NCBI RefSeq assembly: GCF_003429105.1
Contig: NZ_QVTD01000003.1
Span: 744,001-808,000 of the forward strand
From: Peribacillus glennii
GTDB taxonomy: Bacteria; Bacillota; Bacilli; Bacillales; DSM-1321
Direction: 5' to 3'
DNA length: 64,000 nt
The translations under genes were made by a program, and so were the position numbers. Below, one piece after another: positions 1-9,203 of the stretch. Position 1 is the stretch's first letter; each line of letters starts with the position of its first letter. Below the pieces are notes generated by a model. That model saw only the letters and a program-made list of their open reading frames with translations, ran no database searches and was not told the DNA's origin.

Positions 1-354
1 GACTATCTATATATTGTAGACAGAAAGAAAGACTTAATTATCCGGGGAGGTTTTAATGTTTACCCTAGGGACATTGAAGAAGTTCTTGCAAAACATGAGG
101 CGGTTGCAGAAGTAGCGGTAATCGGGATTCCAGATGAAAGAATGGGGGAAGAAATCGTTGCCTGTGTCATCAAGAAACCTGGAGCTACCGTGGCTGGCGA
201 AGAACTTATCGCTTATTCCCAGCAGAAACTGGCAAAATATAAAACTCCTAAACGGGTTCTATTTTTAGAGCAATTGCCAAGAAACGGCGTCGGCAAAATT
301 TTGAAAAGAAAATTGAGGGACATGTATGAAACTACTGACTCCCCTGTCTCCTAA
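1..354 (+). CDS. AMP-dependent acyl-CoA ligase, C-terminal end (5' truncated by window)
   Basis: Only the last 117 codons are visible; the gene begins outside the window. The reading frame is open from base 1. It carries the hinge motif of the ANL adenylate-forming superfamily (DRKKDLIIRGG followed by FNVYPRDIEEVL) and then the C-terminal lid domain, ending with the catalytic-lysine region GVGKILKRKLRD. The family activates carboxylic acids, usually fatty or aromatic acids, to acyl-CoA through an acyl-adenylate. Substrate cannot be judged from this end. The ABC transporter operon starts 44 bases after the stop, so co-transcription is possible. Confidence 0.9.
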   Translation, partial: DYLYIVDRKKDLIIRGGFNVYPRDIEEVLAKHEAVAEVAVIGIPDERMGEEIVACVIKKPGATVAGEELIAYSQQKLAKYKTPKRVLFLEQLPRNGVGKILKRKLRDMYETTDSPVS

Positions 355-397
355 TGAGGTCCTCGGCGTACTATTATGAACGAAAGAGGTGTATTTT

Positions 398-2428
398 TTG
401 GAGAAAAGTACAATCCTTAGTGTTGACGGTTTAAAAACCGTTTTCCAAACCCGCCATGGATATGTTGATGCCATAAACGATATTACGTTTACCATCTCCC
501 AGGGAGAAACAGTAGCCATTGTGGGCGAATCCGGATCCGGCAAGAGCGTAACAGCCTTATCAATTATGAAATTATTGGAGAGTTCTGGCCAGATAGCATC
601 AGGGCAGGTTTTGTTTAATGATATGAACCTAGCGGAATTAAGCGACAGGAAAATCCGGGACATTCGCGGAAAACAGATTGCGATGATCTTCCAGGATCCC
701 ATGAGCTGCCTGGACCCTTTATATACAATAGGCGACCAAATCATGGAAATCTTGAAAATCCATGAGGATCTTACCCCGGCTGAAGCCGATAACAGAGTTT
801 TAGAATTATTGAAGCTGGTTGGCATCCCGGATGGTGAAACCAGAAGGAACAGCTATCCCCATGAGCTTTCCGGAGGCCAAAGGCAAAGGGTTATGATTGC
901 CATTGCTTTGGCCTGCCGGCCGAATCTATTAATTGCCGATGAACCGACAACGGCTCTCGATGTGACAGTGCAAGCACAAATCTTAGGATTGTTAAAGCAA
1001 TTGCAGGCCGATTTTGGAACCTCTATCATTCTTGTTACGCATGACCTGGGTGTTGTGGCGGAAATGGCTGACCGTGTTATCGTTGTTTATTCCGGTACGG
1101 TTGTCGAGCAAAGCGGGGTGCATGAATTGTTCTCTAAGCCAGAGCATCCATATACGGAAGCACTGATCAGAAGCATTCCAAGAGCTGATACAGATAGGAC
1201 CGCACCCTTGCATATCATACGTGGTTCAGTTCCAGGCTTGCATGAAATGCCATCCGGGTGCCGCTTTCACCCCCGATGTGATTACGCAACGGAAATTTGC
1301 ACACAACAAGAACCTCCCCTCTTCCATTTAGAAAGTGACAGGTCCAGTCGATGCTGGATGAAGGATGGGTCCCTTGCAAAAGAGTTTCAGCACAGACTTA
1401 ATACCGATAACCTTGATAGCCGGCACCCCGCTCCTCCCAATGATGCCTATACCGCTAGCAAGAAAGAGATTTTGCTGGAAGTACATAATATGCAAAAGCA
1501 TTTTCCTATCTTAAAAGGGATCCTTTCGCGAAAAGTGGGCGCTGTCAAAGCCGTTGATGGTGTAAGTTTCGAAATTTTCAAAGGGGAAACGTTAGGCTTG
1601 GTCGGGGAGTCTGGATGCGGAAAGTCAACTACCGGCAGGCTGATTCTGAGGCTTTTGGATATTACGGATGGAGAAGTTAAGTATGGAGGCATAAACCTTG
1701 CTGAATTTAAAGGAAGACAATTGAAAGAACAAAGAAAGAAAATGCAGATTGTCTTCCAGGACCCTTACAGTTCCTTGAATCCTCGCATGACAATCGGGGA
1801 CATAATCAGTGAACCGCTGGAAATCCACAGGATTGCGAGCGGCAGTGAAAAAATCCGCCGAGCAGGTGAATTGCTTGAAATGGTAGGACTTTCAAGCAAA
1901 GATGTTTATAAATTTCCCCATCAGTTCTCTGGGGGCCAGCGGCAAAGAATCGGCATCGCCCGCGCCCTGGCTACAGAACCGGAACTCCTTGTATGCGACG
2001 AAGCTGTCTCGGCACTTGATGTATCCGTACAGGCGCAAATCCTGAATTTACTCAAAAAGCTTCAAGGAGAGCTTGCACTTTCTTATTTATTCATTTCCCA
2101 CGATTTAAATGTAGTAAAGTACATTGCTGATCGAATTTGCGTTATGTATCTTGGAAAAATAGTTGAAACCGCAGATTCTGAAACACTCTTTACTAACCCT
2201 ACCCATCCTTATACACGTGCACTTCTCTCATCCGTCCCAGTACCTGACCCAACGATCAAAAAAGAACGAATCATTTTGGAAGGAGATGTTCCAAATCCGG
2301 CGAAGCCGCCATCGGGATGTGCATTTCATACCAGATGCGAGCACGCCAAAGAGATCTGCAAATCAAAAATTCCGGAATTCAAGCAAATGTCACTAGGGCA
2401 CAAAGTGGCTTGTCACCTAATCAATTAG
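398..2428 (+). CDS. Peptide/nickel-type ABC transporter, fused double ATPase (DppD-DppF type)
   Basis: Two complete ABC ATPase domains lie in one chain of about 676 residues. Domain 1 has Walker A GESGSGKS near residue 43, signature LSGGQRQR near 157 and an oligopeptide-transporter cysteine tail (GCRFHPRCDYA). Domain 2 has Walker A GESGCGKS near 403, signature FSGGQRQR near 510 and its own tail (GCAFHTRCEHA). The protein would energise uptake by the two permeases encoded next. A GTG at 389 keeps the frame open further upstream, but the Shine-Dalgarno AAAGAGG at 383-389 overlaps it. TTG at 398 sits about eight bases after the site and is the better start. Most relatives use two separate ATPase genes; fused versions are also known. 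Confidence 0.92.
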   Translation: MEKSTILSVDGLKTVFQTRHGYVDAINDITFTISQGETVAIVGESGSGKSVTALSIMKLLESSGQIASGQVLFNDMNLAELSDRKIRDIRGKQIAMIFQDPMSCLDPLYTIGDQIMEILKIHEDLTPAEADNRVLELLKLVGIPDGETRRNSYPHELSGGQRQRVMIAIALACRPNLLIADEPTTALDVTVQAQILGLLKQLQADFGTSIILVTHDLGVVAEMADRVIVVYSGTVVEQSGVHELFSKPEHPYTEALIRSIPRADTDRTAPLHIIRGSVPGLHEMPSGCRFHPRCDYATEICTQQEPPLFHLESDRSSRCWMKDGSLAKEFQHRLNTDNLDSRHPAPPNDAYTASKKEILLEVHNMQKHFPILKGILSRKVGAVKAVDGVSFEIFKGETLGLVGESGCGKSTTGRLILRLLDITDGEVKYGGINLAEFKGRQLKEQRKKMQIVFQDPYSSLNPRMTIGDIISEPLEIHRIASGSEKIRRAGELLEMVGLSSKDVYKFPHQFSGGQRQRIGIARALATEPELLVCDEAVSALDVSVQAQILNLLKKLQGELALSYLFISHDLNVVKYIADRICVMYLGKIVETADSETLFTNPTHPYTRALLSSVPVPDPTIKKERIILEGDVPNPAKPPSGCAFHTRCEHAKEICKSKIPEFKQMSLGHKVACHLIN

Positions 2429-2450
2429 AAAGAGGTGAAATCGCGAGGTT

Positions 2451-3401
2451 ATGGTAAATTACGTAATTAAACGTTCTGTATATGGCTTGATTGTCCTTTT
2501 GATCATGATATCTTTTGTTTTTATTGTGATGCGGTTAGTTCCCGGTGATGTGGTGGCCCTTCAATTATCCGGGGCCGGTGCCGTATCGGAAGAACAAATT
2601 GCACAGTTACGGTCCGAGCTGGGATTGGACAAATCGGTCTGGGCCCAATTTTTGGATTGGACAAAAAACGCGGTCACAGGAGATTTGGGTAAATCTCTTT
2701 GGTCCAAAATGCCCGTAACCACCCTGATTGCTGAAAGGATTACCGTCACACTACAGCTGGCGTTTATGGCGATTACCATGGCAATACTCATCGCCATACC
2801 AGCCGGGATCTATTCTGCCATGAAAAGAAATACATGGATTGATCACATGATCAGGGTCATTGCCATCGGTGGCCTTTCTATTCCGAATTTTTGGTTTGCC
2901 TTATTGCTGATCATCTTTTTGTCACTATTTTTCGGCTGGATCCCGCCGCTTGGTTATCAGTCTTTTTTTTCAAACCCGATTGTTAACCTTCAGCAAATGA
3001 TTTTGCCGGCTCTTGTCCTTGCTTTGTCGTTAAGCGCAAGCATCGTCAGGATGACGCGTTCTTCGCTTTTAGAAGTATTGCATGCTGATTTCATCAGGAC
3101 CATCCGTGCAAAAGGCGCAAAAGAAAAATTGGTGATTATGAAGCATGCACTCAGGAATTCACTCATCCCTGTTATTACATTGATTGGGCTGCAGGTTGGC
3201 TTCCTGCTTGGCGGTACCGTCATCATTGAATCCATCTTCTCTTTACCTGGAATTGGCAGCCTTATATTTGAAGGCGTTACAAAACGGGATTATCCGGTCG
3301 TCCAGGCAACTGTCTTAGTCTATGGAGCCCTGTTCATGATCGTGAACTTAATCGTCGATATCGCGTACGGATGGATTGATCCAAGAATGCGTCCAGATTG
3401 A
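2451..3401 (+). CDS. ABC transporter permease, DppB type
   Basis: A 316-residue inner-membrane permease of the BPD_transp_1 family. It has an N-terminal membrane segment, an extracytoplasmic loop, then five more hydrophobic segments. The cytoplasmic EAA-type loop that docks on the ATPase is visible around ADFIRTIRAKGAKEK, and the C-terminus IDPRMRPD is typical of DppB/OppB proteins. The gene starts 22 bases after the fused ATPase and is followed 37 bases later by the second permease, so it belongs to one operon. The substrate class (di- or oligopeptide, nickel, or another small solute) follows from the family; the exact ligand does not. Confidence 0.93.
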   Translation: MVNYVIKRSVYGLIVLLIMISFVFIVMRLVPGDVVALQLSGAGAVSEEQIAQLRSELGLDKSVWAQFLDWTKNAVTGDLGKSLWSKMPVTTLIAERITVTLQLAFMAITMAILIAIPAGIYSAMKRNTWIDHMIRVIAIGGLSIPNFWFALLLIIFLSLFFGWIPPLGYQSFFSNPIVNLQQMILPALVLALSLSASIVRMTRSSLLEVLHADFIRTIRAKGAKEKLVIMKHALRNSLIPVITLIGLQVGFLLGGTVIIESIFSLPGIGSLIFEGVTKRDYPVVQATVLVYGALFMIVNLIVDIAYGWIDPRMRPD

Positions 3402-3438
3402 TGCAGTTAAACAAATGATTGAAAGGAAGTGAAATTCT

Positions 3439-4353
3439 ATGAACCCAGCCCCCCAGATAAATCCAGGATTGCCTAACACGAGCATCAAACAGCTTTCGAC
3501 AAAACGAATCAGGCTTAGAAAATCACTGGATGAGACGAAACGTTTCATCAAAACCCAAAAAATAGGGGTCATATCGCTCTCGATCATTATGCTGTTCATC
3601 CTATTGGCCGCTTTCGCACCTTTGATCGCCCCATACGATCCGATCGAACAAGACAGGTCTGCCTTTATGCTGGCACCGACAGCGGCTCATATAATGGGCA
3701 CCGATGATTTAGGACGGGATATTTTTAGCCGCATTATATTTGGGGCCCGAGTATCCTTGCTTGTTGGAATAGCGACCGTAGCCATCTCGATGATTTGCGG
3801 AACGATTCTTGGAGTGATTTCCGGCTATTTTGGAAAAGTGATCGATATGGCCATTCAAAGGGTGATGGATGCTATTATGGCGATCCCTCCACTGATTTTA
3901 GCATTGTTTATTGCCGCTCTTCTTGGGCCGGCCATTAAAAATGTCATTATTGCCCTGACCATTGTGAATATCCCCCATTTTGCGAGGATTACCAGGGGGG
4001 AAATGCTGCGGATAAAGGAAATGAATTACGTAGAGGCTTCGCGGTCTGCAGGATCAGGTGCATTGCGGATCATTGCCAAGCATGGAATCCCAAATATGAT
4101 GGCTCCGATTATCGTAATCGCAAGTCTGACATTTGGCCAATCCATTATCGCTGAAGCATCGCTGAGTTTTTTGGGAATCGGCACCCCTCCTCCGAACCCA
4201 TCGTGGGGATTGATGTTAAGCGGAGCCAGCAGTTATATGGAAAACGCCCCTTGGATGGTGCTTTTTCCCGGCTTGGTTTTAAGCATTGCTGTACTGGCTT
4301 TTAACCTTCTGGGAGATGCATTAAGGGATTTCCTTGATCCAAAGTTAAATTAA
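3439..4353 (+). CDS. ABC transporter permease, DppC type
   Basis: A 304-residue permease partner of the previous gene. The N-terminal 50 or so residues are cytoplasmic and polar, followed by a first membrane helix, the OppC_N segment with the typical HIMGTDDLGRDIFSR sequence, and a BPD_transp_1 domain with the EAA-type loop near NYVEASRSAGSGALR. It ends in DALRDFLDPKLN, a usual DppC ending. The start ATG is preceded by AAGGAAGTG at a normal distance. It forms the heterodimeric channel with the DppB-type protein. Confidence 0.93.
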   Translation: MNPAPQINPGLPNTSIKQLSTKRIRLRKSLDETKRFIKTQKIGVISLSIIMLFILLAAFAPLIAPYDPIEQDRSAFMLAPTAAHIMGTDDLGRDIFSRIIFGARVSLLVGIATVAISMICGTILGVISGYFGKVIDMAIQRVMDAIMAIPPLILALFIAALLGPAIKNVIIALTIVNIPHFARITRGEMLRIKEMNYVEASRSAGSGALRIIAKHGIPNMMAPIIVIASLTFGQSIIAEASLSFLGIGTPPPNPSWGLMLSGASSYMENAPWMVLFPGLVLSIAVLAFNLLGDALRDFLDPKLN

Positions 4354-4395
4354 ACACAGAAACCTGTAAAGAAAATAAGATAAGGGGGAAATTTG

Positions 4396-6018
4396 ATGAT
4401 GAAACAAAGTAACTGGCTTTTAATTATCGTAGCATTAACCTTTCTTCTATCAGCTTGTTCTAACAAATCAGAGACTACGAGTGGTACGAATCAGGGGAAA
4501 AATGGCTCAGGAGATGGGAAACCGAAATCAGGCGGTGTTGTGCAGATCTTGAATCCCGCTGACCCGGATATGCTGGATCCCCATAAAACGTCATCCATTT
4601 ATGCACACAATATTTTGGGACTGGTATATAGCAAGCTTGTTACTTATGAAACGGGACCTGACGTTGAATTCTCAGATTATAATATCGTTCCAGACCTGGC
4701 AAAGGATTGGAAAGTTTCAGAGGATGGGAAAGTCTATACCTTTCATTTACGTGAAAATGCAAAATGGCATAACGTCGCTCCTGTTAACGGAAGAAATGTG
4801 AATTCCGGGGACGTAGTTGCCACCTTTGAAAGAATTCAGTCCATACCTGGTCACCAGGCGTATATGCTGGATCAAATCGATAAAATAGAAACACCCGATG
4901 ACCTCACTGTCGAGTTCCATCTGAAACAGCCTTTCGCGCCTTTCTTAAGCTATATGGCCAATCATTTTATGTGGATCCTTCCAAAAGAAGCTGCAGAAGG
5001 AAAAATCAATTTAGAAACTGCCGCCATTGGCACTGGCCCATTTGTTTTAGATAAATGGGAAAGAAATGTCGAAACAAAATTCAGTAAAAATCCGGACTAT
5101 TTCCTTGAGGGATTGCCGTATTTGGATGGAGTCAATTTCAAAACAGTGCCTGACGAAGACACAAGATTGGCTGCATTCAGGACGAAACAAGCAGATACGA
5201 CAGGCCTCCTTTCACCACAGCAATTTGCAAATCTAATGAAGCAAGATCCGAATTTACAATACCGGGAGACTCTGTTTCCAACACAGACTCAAGTTTACAT
5301 GAACATGACACGGAAGCCTTTTGATAATCTAAAAGTCCGTCAAGCCATTGCCATGGCTATCGACCGCAAAAACGCCGTTAAGCAAATCTTTGGCAACGGG
5401 GAAGTCAGCGGCCCGGTAAATCCGTCATTGGGCAAATGGGCACTGCCAAAAGAGGAGCGGGAAAGCCTGCAGCCCTACGATATTGAACAGGCTAAAAAGC
5501 TGCTGAAAGAAGCCGGGTATCCCGACGGTTTTGAAACAAAGGTAATGGTAACGGACGGTTACGGAGAAGCGACTGTACGAATGGCACAATGGGTCGTGGA
5601 GGATTTGAGGAAAATTGGCATCAAAGCAAAACTGGAAGTGGTCGAATATGCCACATACTTTTCCCAAAAATGGCCGAAGCTCGATTATGATATTGGCGTC
5701 GGGTTCCAGTCATACCTGCAGGAACCCGATGAGTGGCTGTATGGGCAGCTTCATTCAAAAGGGGCCAAAAACTGGTATGGAATAAAAAACCCTGAGCTCG
5801 ATAAAATGCTCGAAGAACAAAGAACGGTCATGGATGAAGACAAGCGGCTTGCCAAAATTCTCGATATCCAAAGATACGCCCTCAAGGAGGTCGTTAATCC
5901 AATTCCATTGGTCACTCATATAACCGCCTCGCCAACACAACCATATCTTAAAAATTGGAATACCCATGCTTCCTATGGAATGATTCATATGAAAGAGGTA
6001 TGGCTGGATAAAAAATAA
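4396..6018 (+). CDS. Solute-binding lipoprotein of the ABC transporter (SBP family 5)
   Basis: The N-terminus has a lipoprotein signal peptide with lipobox LSAC at residues 19-22 of the 540-residue product, followed by a Ser/Gly/Lys-rich linker. The rest is an SBP_bac_5 fold (opening GGVVQILNPADPDMLDPHK, later a typical AIAMAIDRKNAVKQIF segment). The protein would sit on the outer face of the membrane and deliver ligand to the two permeases. The in-frame TTG at 4393 is less likely than ATG 4396, which has AGGGGG seven bases upstream. It is the last gene of the operon; a hairpin terminator follows. Related proteins bind peptides, nickel, opines or other solutes, so the ligand is open. Confidence 0.93.
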   Translation: MMKQSNWLLIIVALTFLLSACSNKSETTSGTNQGKNGSGDGKPKSGGVVQILNPADPDMLDPHKTSSIYAHNILGLVYSKLVTYETGPDVEFSDYNIVPDLAKDWKVSEDGKVYTFHLRENAKWHNVAPVNGRNVNSGDVVATFERIQSIPGHQAYMLDQIDKIETPDDLTVEFHLKQPFAPFLSYMANHFMWILPKEAAEGKINLETAAIGTGPFVLDKWERNVETKFSKNPDYFLEGLPYLDGVNFKTVPDEDTRLAAFRTKQADTTGLLSPQQFANLMKQDPNLQYRETLFPTQTQVYMNMTRKPFDNLKVRQAIAMAIDRKNAVKQIFGNGEVSGPVNPSLGKWALPKEERESLQPYDIEQAKKLLKEAGYPDGFETKVMVTDGYGEATVRMAQWVVEDLRKIGIKAKLEVVEYATYFSQKWPKLDYDIGVGFQSYLQEPDEWLYGQLHSKGAKNWYGIKNPELDKMLEEQRTVMDEDKRLAKILDIQRYALKEVVNPIPLVTHITASPTQPYLKNWNTHASYGMIHMKEVWLDKK

Positions 6019-6050
6019 ACAGCTTTCTCGGTCACGATAAAAAATACAGA

Positions 6051-6096
6051 GACCCCCCGGCCTTGCCTGGGGGTTCTTTCATTCTAATTTTTACCG
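6051..6096 (+). terminator. Rho-independent terminator of the ABC operon
   Basis: A GC-rich hairpin (ACCCCCCGG paired with CCTGGGGGT) lies about 35 bases after the lipoprotein stop and is followed by a T-rich stretch. Confidence 0.75.
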
Positions 6097-6124
6097 GCTT
6101 CTGTCGATTGAACACTCGTTCAAT

Positions 6125-7099
6125 TTAAGCGAAATAATAAATAACCCCATCCTCCTGCTCGGAAAATATGTCCCCCCTCTCTAATAAATAGTCCAATAAA
6201 CCAATCGTATCGGATGCGAGCAAGATCAAGGCTCCTTCGTACCTGCCAGGGTACAATTCCCGGACTAATTCGTAGCCGCTCATTCTGCCTTTTTCCAATT
6301 TCCCTTTGACCCTCAGCGCCCTTTTATCGATTTTTTTTAATGTTTCGCTTATGAGCTCATGAGGCTTTTCGATGGGTTCGCCATGGCCTGAAAGCGCTAT
6401 GGCAACCGGGTATTCCAGGCACTTCTTCAAATTATGGACATACTGATTCAGCGGCTTAGAACGTTCTGTTTCCGGATGGATTGGCGCCTCCAGAAAAACC
6501 CCTGCCGGTGTATGCTTGATAAGGTGGTCGCCACAAAGCAAAACCTGGTCACTTGCACGGTACAGGGCAATATGGCTTTGCGCGTGTCCTTTTGTCTCAA
6601 TCACCTGCCAATCCGGCAGCCCGGGAATAGCTATGCCTTCATCTATTTCCCCGGTGATGTATATTTTATTCTTTAAACCCTGATTCCAGTCTTTTAAATT
6701 TGCCAGGTCTTGAGATAGCTCCTCCGGTATCCCGAACTCCTTATAAAATTCAGTGAAGAACCGGGTTCCACTAGTAAAATGGCCTTCATCCTGAGTCAAA
6801 TAAGGGCGGCAATTCACATGGGCATAGATTGGTACGGGGTTTAAGTACACCAATCTATCCAAAAAACCAACGTGGTCATCATGATGATGTGTGAGCACGA
6901 TTTGTTCGATGTCCATTATCGTCAACCCGCGTTCGTTAAACGCTAAATTGAATTCCTCCCAGGCAGCCTCGATATTCCTCCCACAATCCACCAACGTCAA
7001 CTTCTCCCCATAAACCAGAAAAACATTAACCGGACCTACCGGCCATTCAGTAGGCAGCTCAATCAAATCAACACCGGTTATCTTTTGAGATGTTCTCAA
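6125..7099 (-). CDS. MBL-fold metallo-hydrolase
   Basis: A 324-residue metallo-beta-lactamase-fold hydrolase. The zinc-binding signature is clear as THHHDDHVG near residue 90 (HxHxDH). Further metal ligands are in GHAQSHIALY and CGDHL, and a late histidine is in LSGHGEP. The start is TTG with GGGTGTGG just upstream. The C-terminal 60 or so residues form a small helical domain as in RNase Z-unrelated, glyoxalase II-like hydrolases. The substrate (a thioester, lactone or other ester) cannot be told. It is convergent with the ABC operon and divergent from the VOC gene, so it is probably a single-gene unit. Confidence 0.9.
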   Translation of the reverse strand: MRTSQKITGVDLIELPTEWPVGPVNVFLVYGEKLTLVDCGRNIEAAWEEFNLAFNERGLTIMDIEQIVLTHHHDDHVGFLDRLVYLNPVPIYAHVNCRPYLTQDEGHFTSGTRFFTEFYKEFGIPEELSQDLANLKDWNQGLKNKIYITGEIDEGIAIPGLPDWQVIETKGHAQSHIALYRASDQVLLCGDHLIKHTPAGVFLEAPIHPETERSKPLNQYVHNLKKCLEYPVAIALSGHGEPIEKPHELISETLKKIDKRALRVKGKLEKGRMSGYELVRELYPGRYEGALILLASDTIGLLDYLLERGDIFSEQEDGVIYYFA

Positions 7100-7493
7100 T
7101 TAAACCACACCCATCTTATTAAGCTTCTTACATTATTATTATTCTATTATACAACAGAATATTAATTTGTTCCTCTTAAAGAAAACAATGGGTAACATTT
7201 TGTAAATGAACTTAAATGGCTGATATAATACAGAAAAAATAATAAGGCATGCATCGAAGAGCGTGAAAGGATTTCACTTTCATACGGAGACAGTGTAACG
7301 TTTAAAAGCATCTTTTCCATTATATAAACCGGGAACTCAAACTATCCATTTTGTCAAAAAAGCAGTAATACTTCAATAAGGTCTTCCCTTCACTGGCTCA
7401 GACTGCCAGCAATAAATAGTGATGCCTTGAAGAAATATGATAAGTTTGCTAAAAATTAGCGTGTACTGCCTTATTCGAAAGGAGTCTTCACCG
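7100..7493. other. Intergenic region between divergent MBL and VOC genes
   Basis: About 390 bases without a supported gene. It is A+T-rich next to the metallo-hydrolase start. It holds one sigma-A-like promoter on the plus strand (7200-7229) and a short imperfect hairpin near 7262-7280. The rest, up to the Shine-Dalgarno of the VOC gene at 7478-7484, would be an untranslated leader of about 250 bases. Confidence 0.6.
7200..7229 (+). promoter_or_regulatory. Sigma-A-like promoter
   Basis: TTGTAA at 7200-7205 and a consensus TATAAT at 7224-7229 are separated by 18 bases. The nearest plus-strand gene start is at 7494, so a transcript from here would carry a long leader or be a separate short RNA. 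Confidence 0.5.
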
Positions 7494-7895
7494 TTGATTA
7501 AATATCAAGAACTTCACCATGTTGGACTTAATGTCACCAATTTAGAAAAAGCAAAGCGGTTTTACAGTGACATACTTTGTTTGCAAGAATTAGAGCGACC
7601 GAATTTTGATTTCGATGGAGCTTGGTATCAAATCGGTCGGCATCAACAGCTCCACTTGATTGTGCTGCCACATTCTGAAACCATTCGCTCTAACAAACAA
7701 TTAAATACAAAAGAAGGCCATCTTGCGTTAAGAGTGGAAAGCTTTGAGGAAACTTTGCGCTGGTTGAAGGAAAATGATGTCGAAGTGCTGGAAAATACTA
7801 AAAGTGTAAGCGGCTTTGCGCAAATATTCTGTGCCGATCCTGATGGGAATTTGATTGAACTTCATGTGAAACAAAGTAACCTAAACTTAGGGTGA
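7494..7895 (+). CDS. VOC-family protein (glyoxalase/dioxygenase fold)
   Basis: A single-domain vicinal-oxygen-chelate protein of 133 residues. It has the opening HHVGLNVTNLEKAKRFY, the central HQQLHLIVL strand and the closing FCADPDGNLIELH, which supply the usual His/Glu metal ligands. The start is TTG 7494, with AAAGGAG at 7478-7484 nine bases upstream. An in-frame ATG at 7437 has no ribosome site. Family members include glyoxalases, fosfomycin or bleomycin resistance proteins and ring-cleaving dioxygenases; the actual substrate is not visible. Confidence 0.88.
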   Translation: MIKYQELHHVGLNVTNLEKAKRFYSDILCLQELERPNFDFDGAWYQIGRHQQLHLIVLPHSETIRSNKQLNTKEGHLALRVESFEETLRWLKENDVEVLENTKSVSGFAQIFCADPDGNLIELHVKQSNLNLG

Positions 7896-7981
7896 ACTTT
7901 AGGCGATCTGCGGAATAAACTGAATATTGGTTATGAATCAGCCCGTATTTAAGATTGACAATATCAAAAAGGCGGTAAGTC

Positions 7982-8815
7982 ATGATTAAAATTAATCAGC
8001 AATGGGTGGATGCCAGCCAGATTCAGTTTGGTTTTTCATCTGGCAGAGCCTCTGAAATCCTCCGGTTCATGAGCAAGTACAGTAATGTGTACGAATTTAA
8101 GAATATGGAGCAGCTTGAATTCGAGGTGGCGATTCGGCTTCAAGTGATCGAGGCAGCTCTTGTGCTGCATAAAAGCGGGATCCAATTTTCAACAATTGCC
8201 GATACCAAATGCAATCCGGCGTTTTGGAGGCTTACCGCGGAAGGTGCGTGCATCCTCCAGCCTTTCGCTCTGCCGCATGCTGCCATTGAAGATGTTTTCC
8301 TAAATGGCAGACTCTACGCTTTTGAATGTGCCACAGCCATCGTAATCATTTTTTACAAAGCAGTTTTGAAACTGATTGGACGTGAACAATTTGATGAACT
8401 TTTTAGGGGTCTATATCTTTTTGACTGGGAATACCATCAAAATTTAGCGCTCCGTTTTCATCAAGGAACAGATTACTTGCCTGGTGACTGCTTATACTTC
8501 AAAAATCCAGAACATCATCCTAAAACACCGGAGTGGCAAGGAGAAAATGCGATTATGCTTCAGGAAAATCTTTTTTATGGCCACGGCATTGGAATCACTA
8601 CAAAAGAAGGAATCATCACTGTATTAAATACGAAAAGGAGGCCGAATCCTACCCAATCTGCCTACCTAACCAGGCATATTATCAATCTGGATAGTTCATA
8701 CTTCAGCAAATACACTATGGTGATGCCCCGAAAAAATTCTATTCCGTCCGAGGAGATTCTCCGGCAATCCAACATGATTGTTTCAAAAATCGGCTCAGCC
8801 ACATATTTACTTTAA
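7982..8815 (+). CDS. tgl: Protein-glutamine gamma-glutamyltransferase (spore-coat transglutaminase)
   Basis: The 277-residue protein matches the Bacillus Tgl family along its length. The catalytic cysteine lies in YAFECATA at Cys116, the same number as in the Bacillus subtilis enzyme. The other catalytic residues are Glu188 (in QGENA) and His201 (in GHGIGI). In B. subtilis Tgl cross-links coat proteins such as GerQ late in sporulation. This copy is about 30 residues longer than the subtilis enzyme because of a longer C-terminus. The Shine-Dalgarno AAAGGCGG precedes the ATG. Copy A of a palindromic repeat begins directly after the stop codon and may also end transcription. Confidence 0.92.
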   Translation: MIKINQQWVDASQIQFGFSSGRASEILRFMSKYSNVYEFKNMEQLEFEVAIRLQVIEAALVLHKSGIQFSTIADTKCNPAFWRLTAEGACILQPFALPHAAIEDVFLNGRLYAFECATAIVIIFYKAVLKLIGREQFDELFRGLYLFDWEYHQNLALRFHQGTDYLPGDCLYFKNPEHHPKTPEWQGENAIMLQENLFYGHGIGITTKEGIITVLNTKRRPNPTQSAYLTRHIINLDSSYFSKYTMVMPRKNSIPSEEILRQSNMIVSKIGSATYLL

Positions 8816-8868
8816 GGGGGTCAGTCCCCCGCCACGTTAATGCATTAACGAACTGGGGGACTGACCCC
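8816..8868. repeat. Palindromic repeat family, copy A
   Basis: The outer arms GGGGTCAGTCCCCC (8817-8830) and GGGGGACTGACCCC (8855-8868) are exact inverted copies. Between them is an inner palindrome CGTTAATGCATTAACG (8835-8850). The element starts at the tgl stop codon. Related copies lie at 21377-21428 and, partly, at 57025-57070. Confidence 0.85.
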
Positions 8869-9001
8869 AAATCGCCCAAATCTATTAAATCGGTCTAAAG
8901 TACCTTTTTAAATTTATTGAATGTTCCATCTTTTCAAACATTTATAAAACATTTACAATAGCTATAAGCACCAAATCAATCCTACCCGGGAGGCATGCAC
9001 T

Positions 9002-9136
9002 ATGAAAATCATGAGTAATGAATTGTTGGTTGTTTCGTATCGTGATGCTGTATCATCGAATAAGGACCAGGATTTGATTAAATACTTAAAGGATGAAATT
9101 CAAAGACGCGGATTGAGGCCATTTAAAAACAAATAG
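9002..9136 (+). CDS. sda: Sda-family sporulation histidine kinase inhibitor
   Basis: This 44-residue product aligns with Bacillus Sda: MSNELLVVSYRDAV matches the start of the Sda helical hairpin, and LIKYLKDEIQRRGL its second helix. Sda binds the dimerisation domain of sporulation kinases KinA/KinB and blocks phosphate entry to Spo0A when replication is disturbed. The Shine-Dalgarno GGGAGG at 8988-8993 is well placed for ATG 9002, and a strong terminator follows. The recognition is by sequence pattern, not a search. The C-terminal tail (RPFKNK) differs from B. subtilis. Two KinB-type kinase genes, the target class of Sda, lie 6-9 kb downstream. Confidence 0.8.
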   Translation: MKIMSNELLVVSYRDAVSSNKDQDLIKYLKDEIQRRGLRPFKNK

Positions 9137-9142
9137 TTAAAC

Positions 9143-9178
9143 AACCACCGTCCAAAATGTTGGACGGTGGTTTTATAT
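9143..9178 (+). terminator. Terminator after sda, probably bidirectional
   Basis: A perfect hairpin with arms AACCACCGTCCAA-type and GGACGGTGGTT is followed by TTTTATATT. It lies seven bases after the sda stop and faces the 3' end of the antiporter gene, so it may serve both strands. Confidence 0.85.
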
Positions 9179-9203
9179 TCTTAAGGCCCGATAAAAGATC
9201 ACC

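Noticed and set aside
398..2428. Frameshift fusion of separate dppD and dppF genes
   Set aside because: The frame is open throughout with an ordinary linker, and double-ATPase proteins of this type are a known arrangement.
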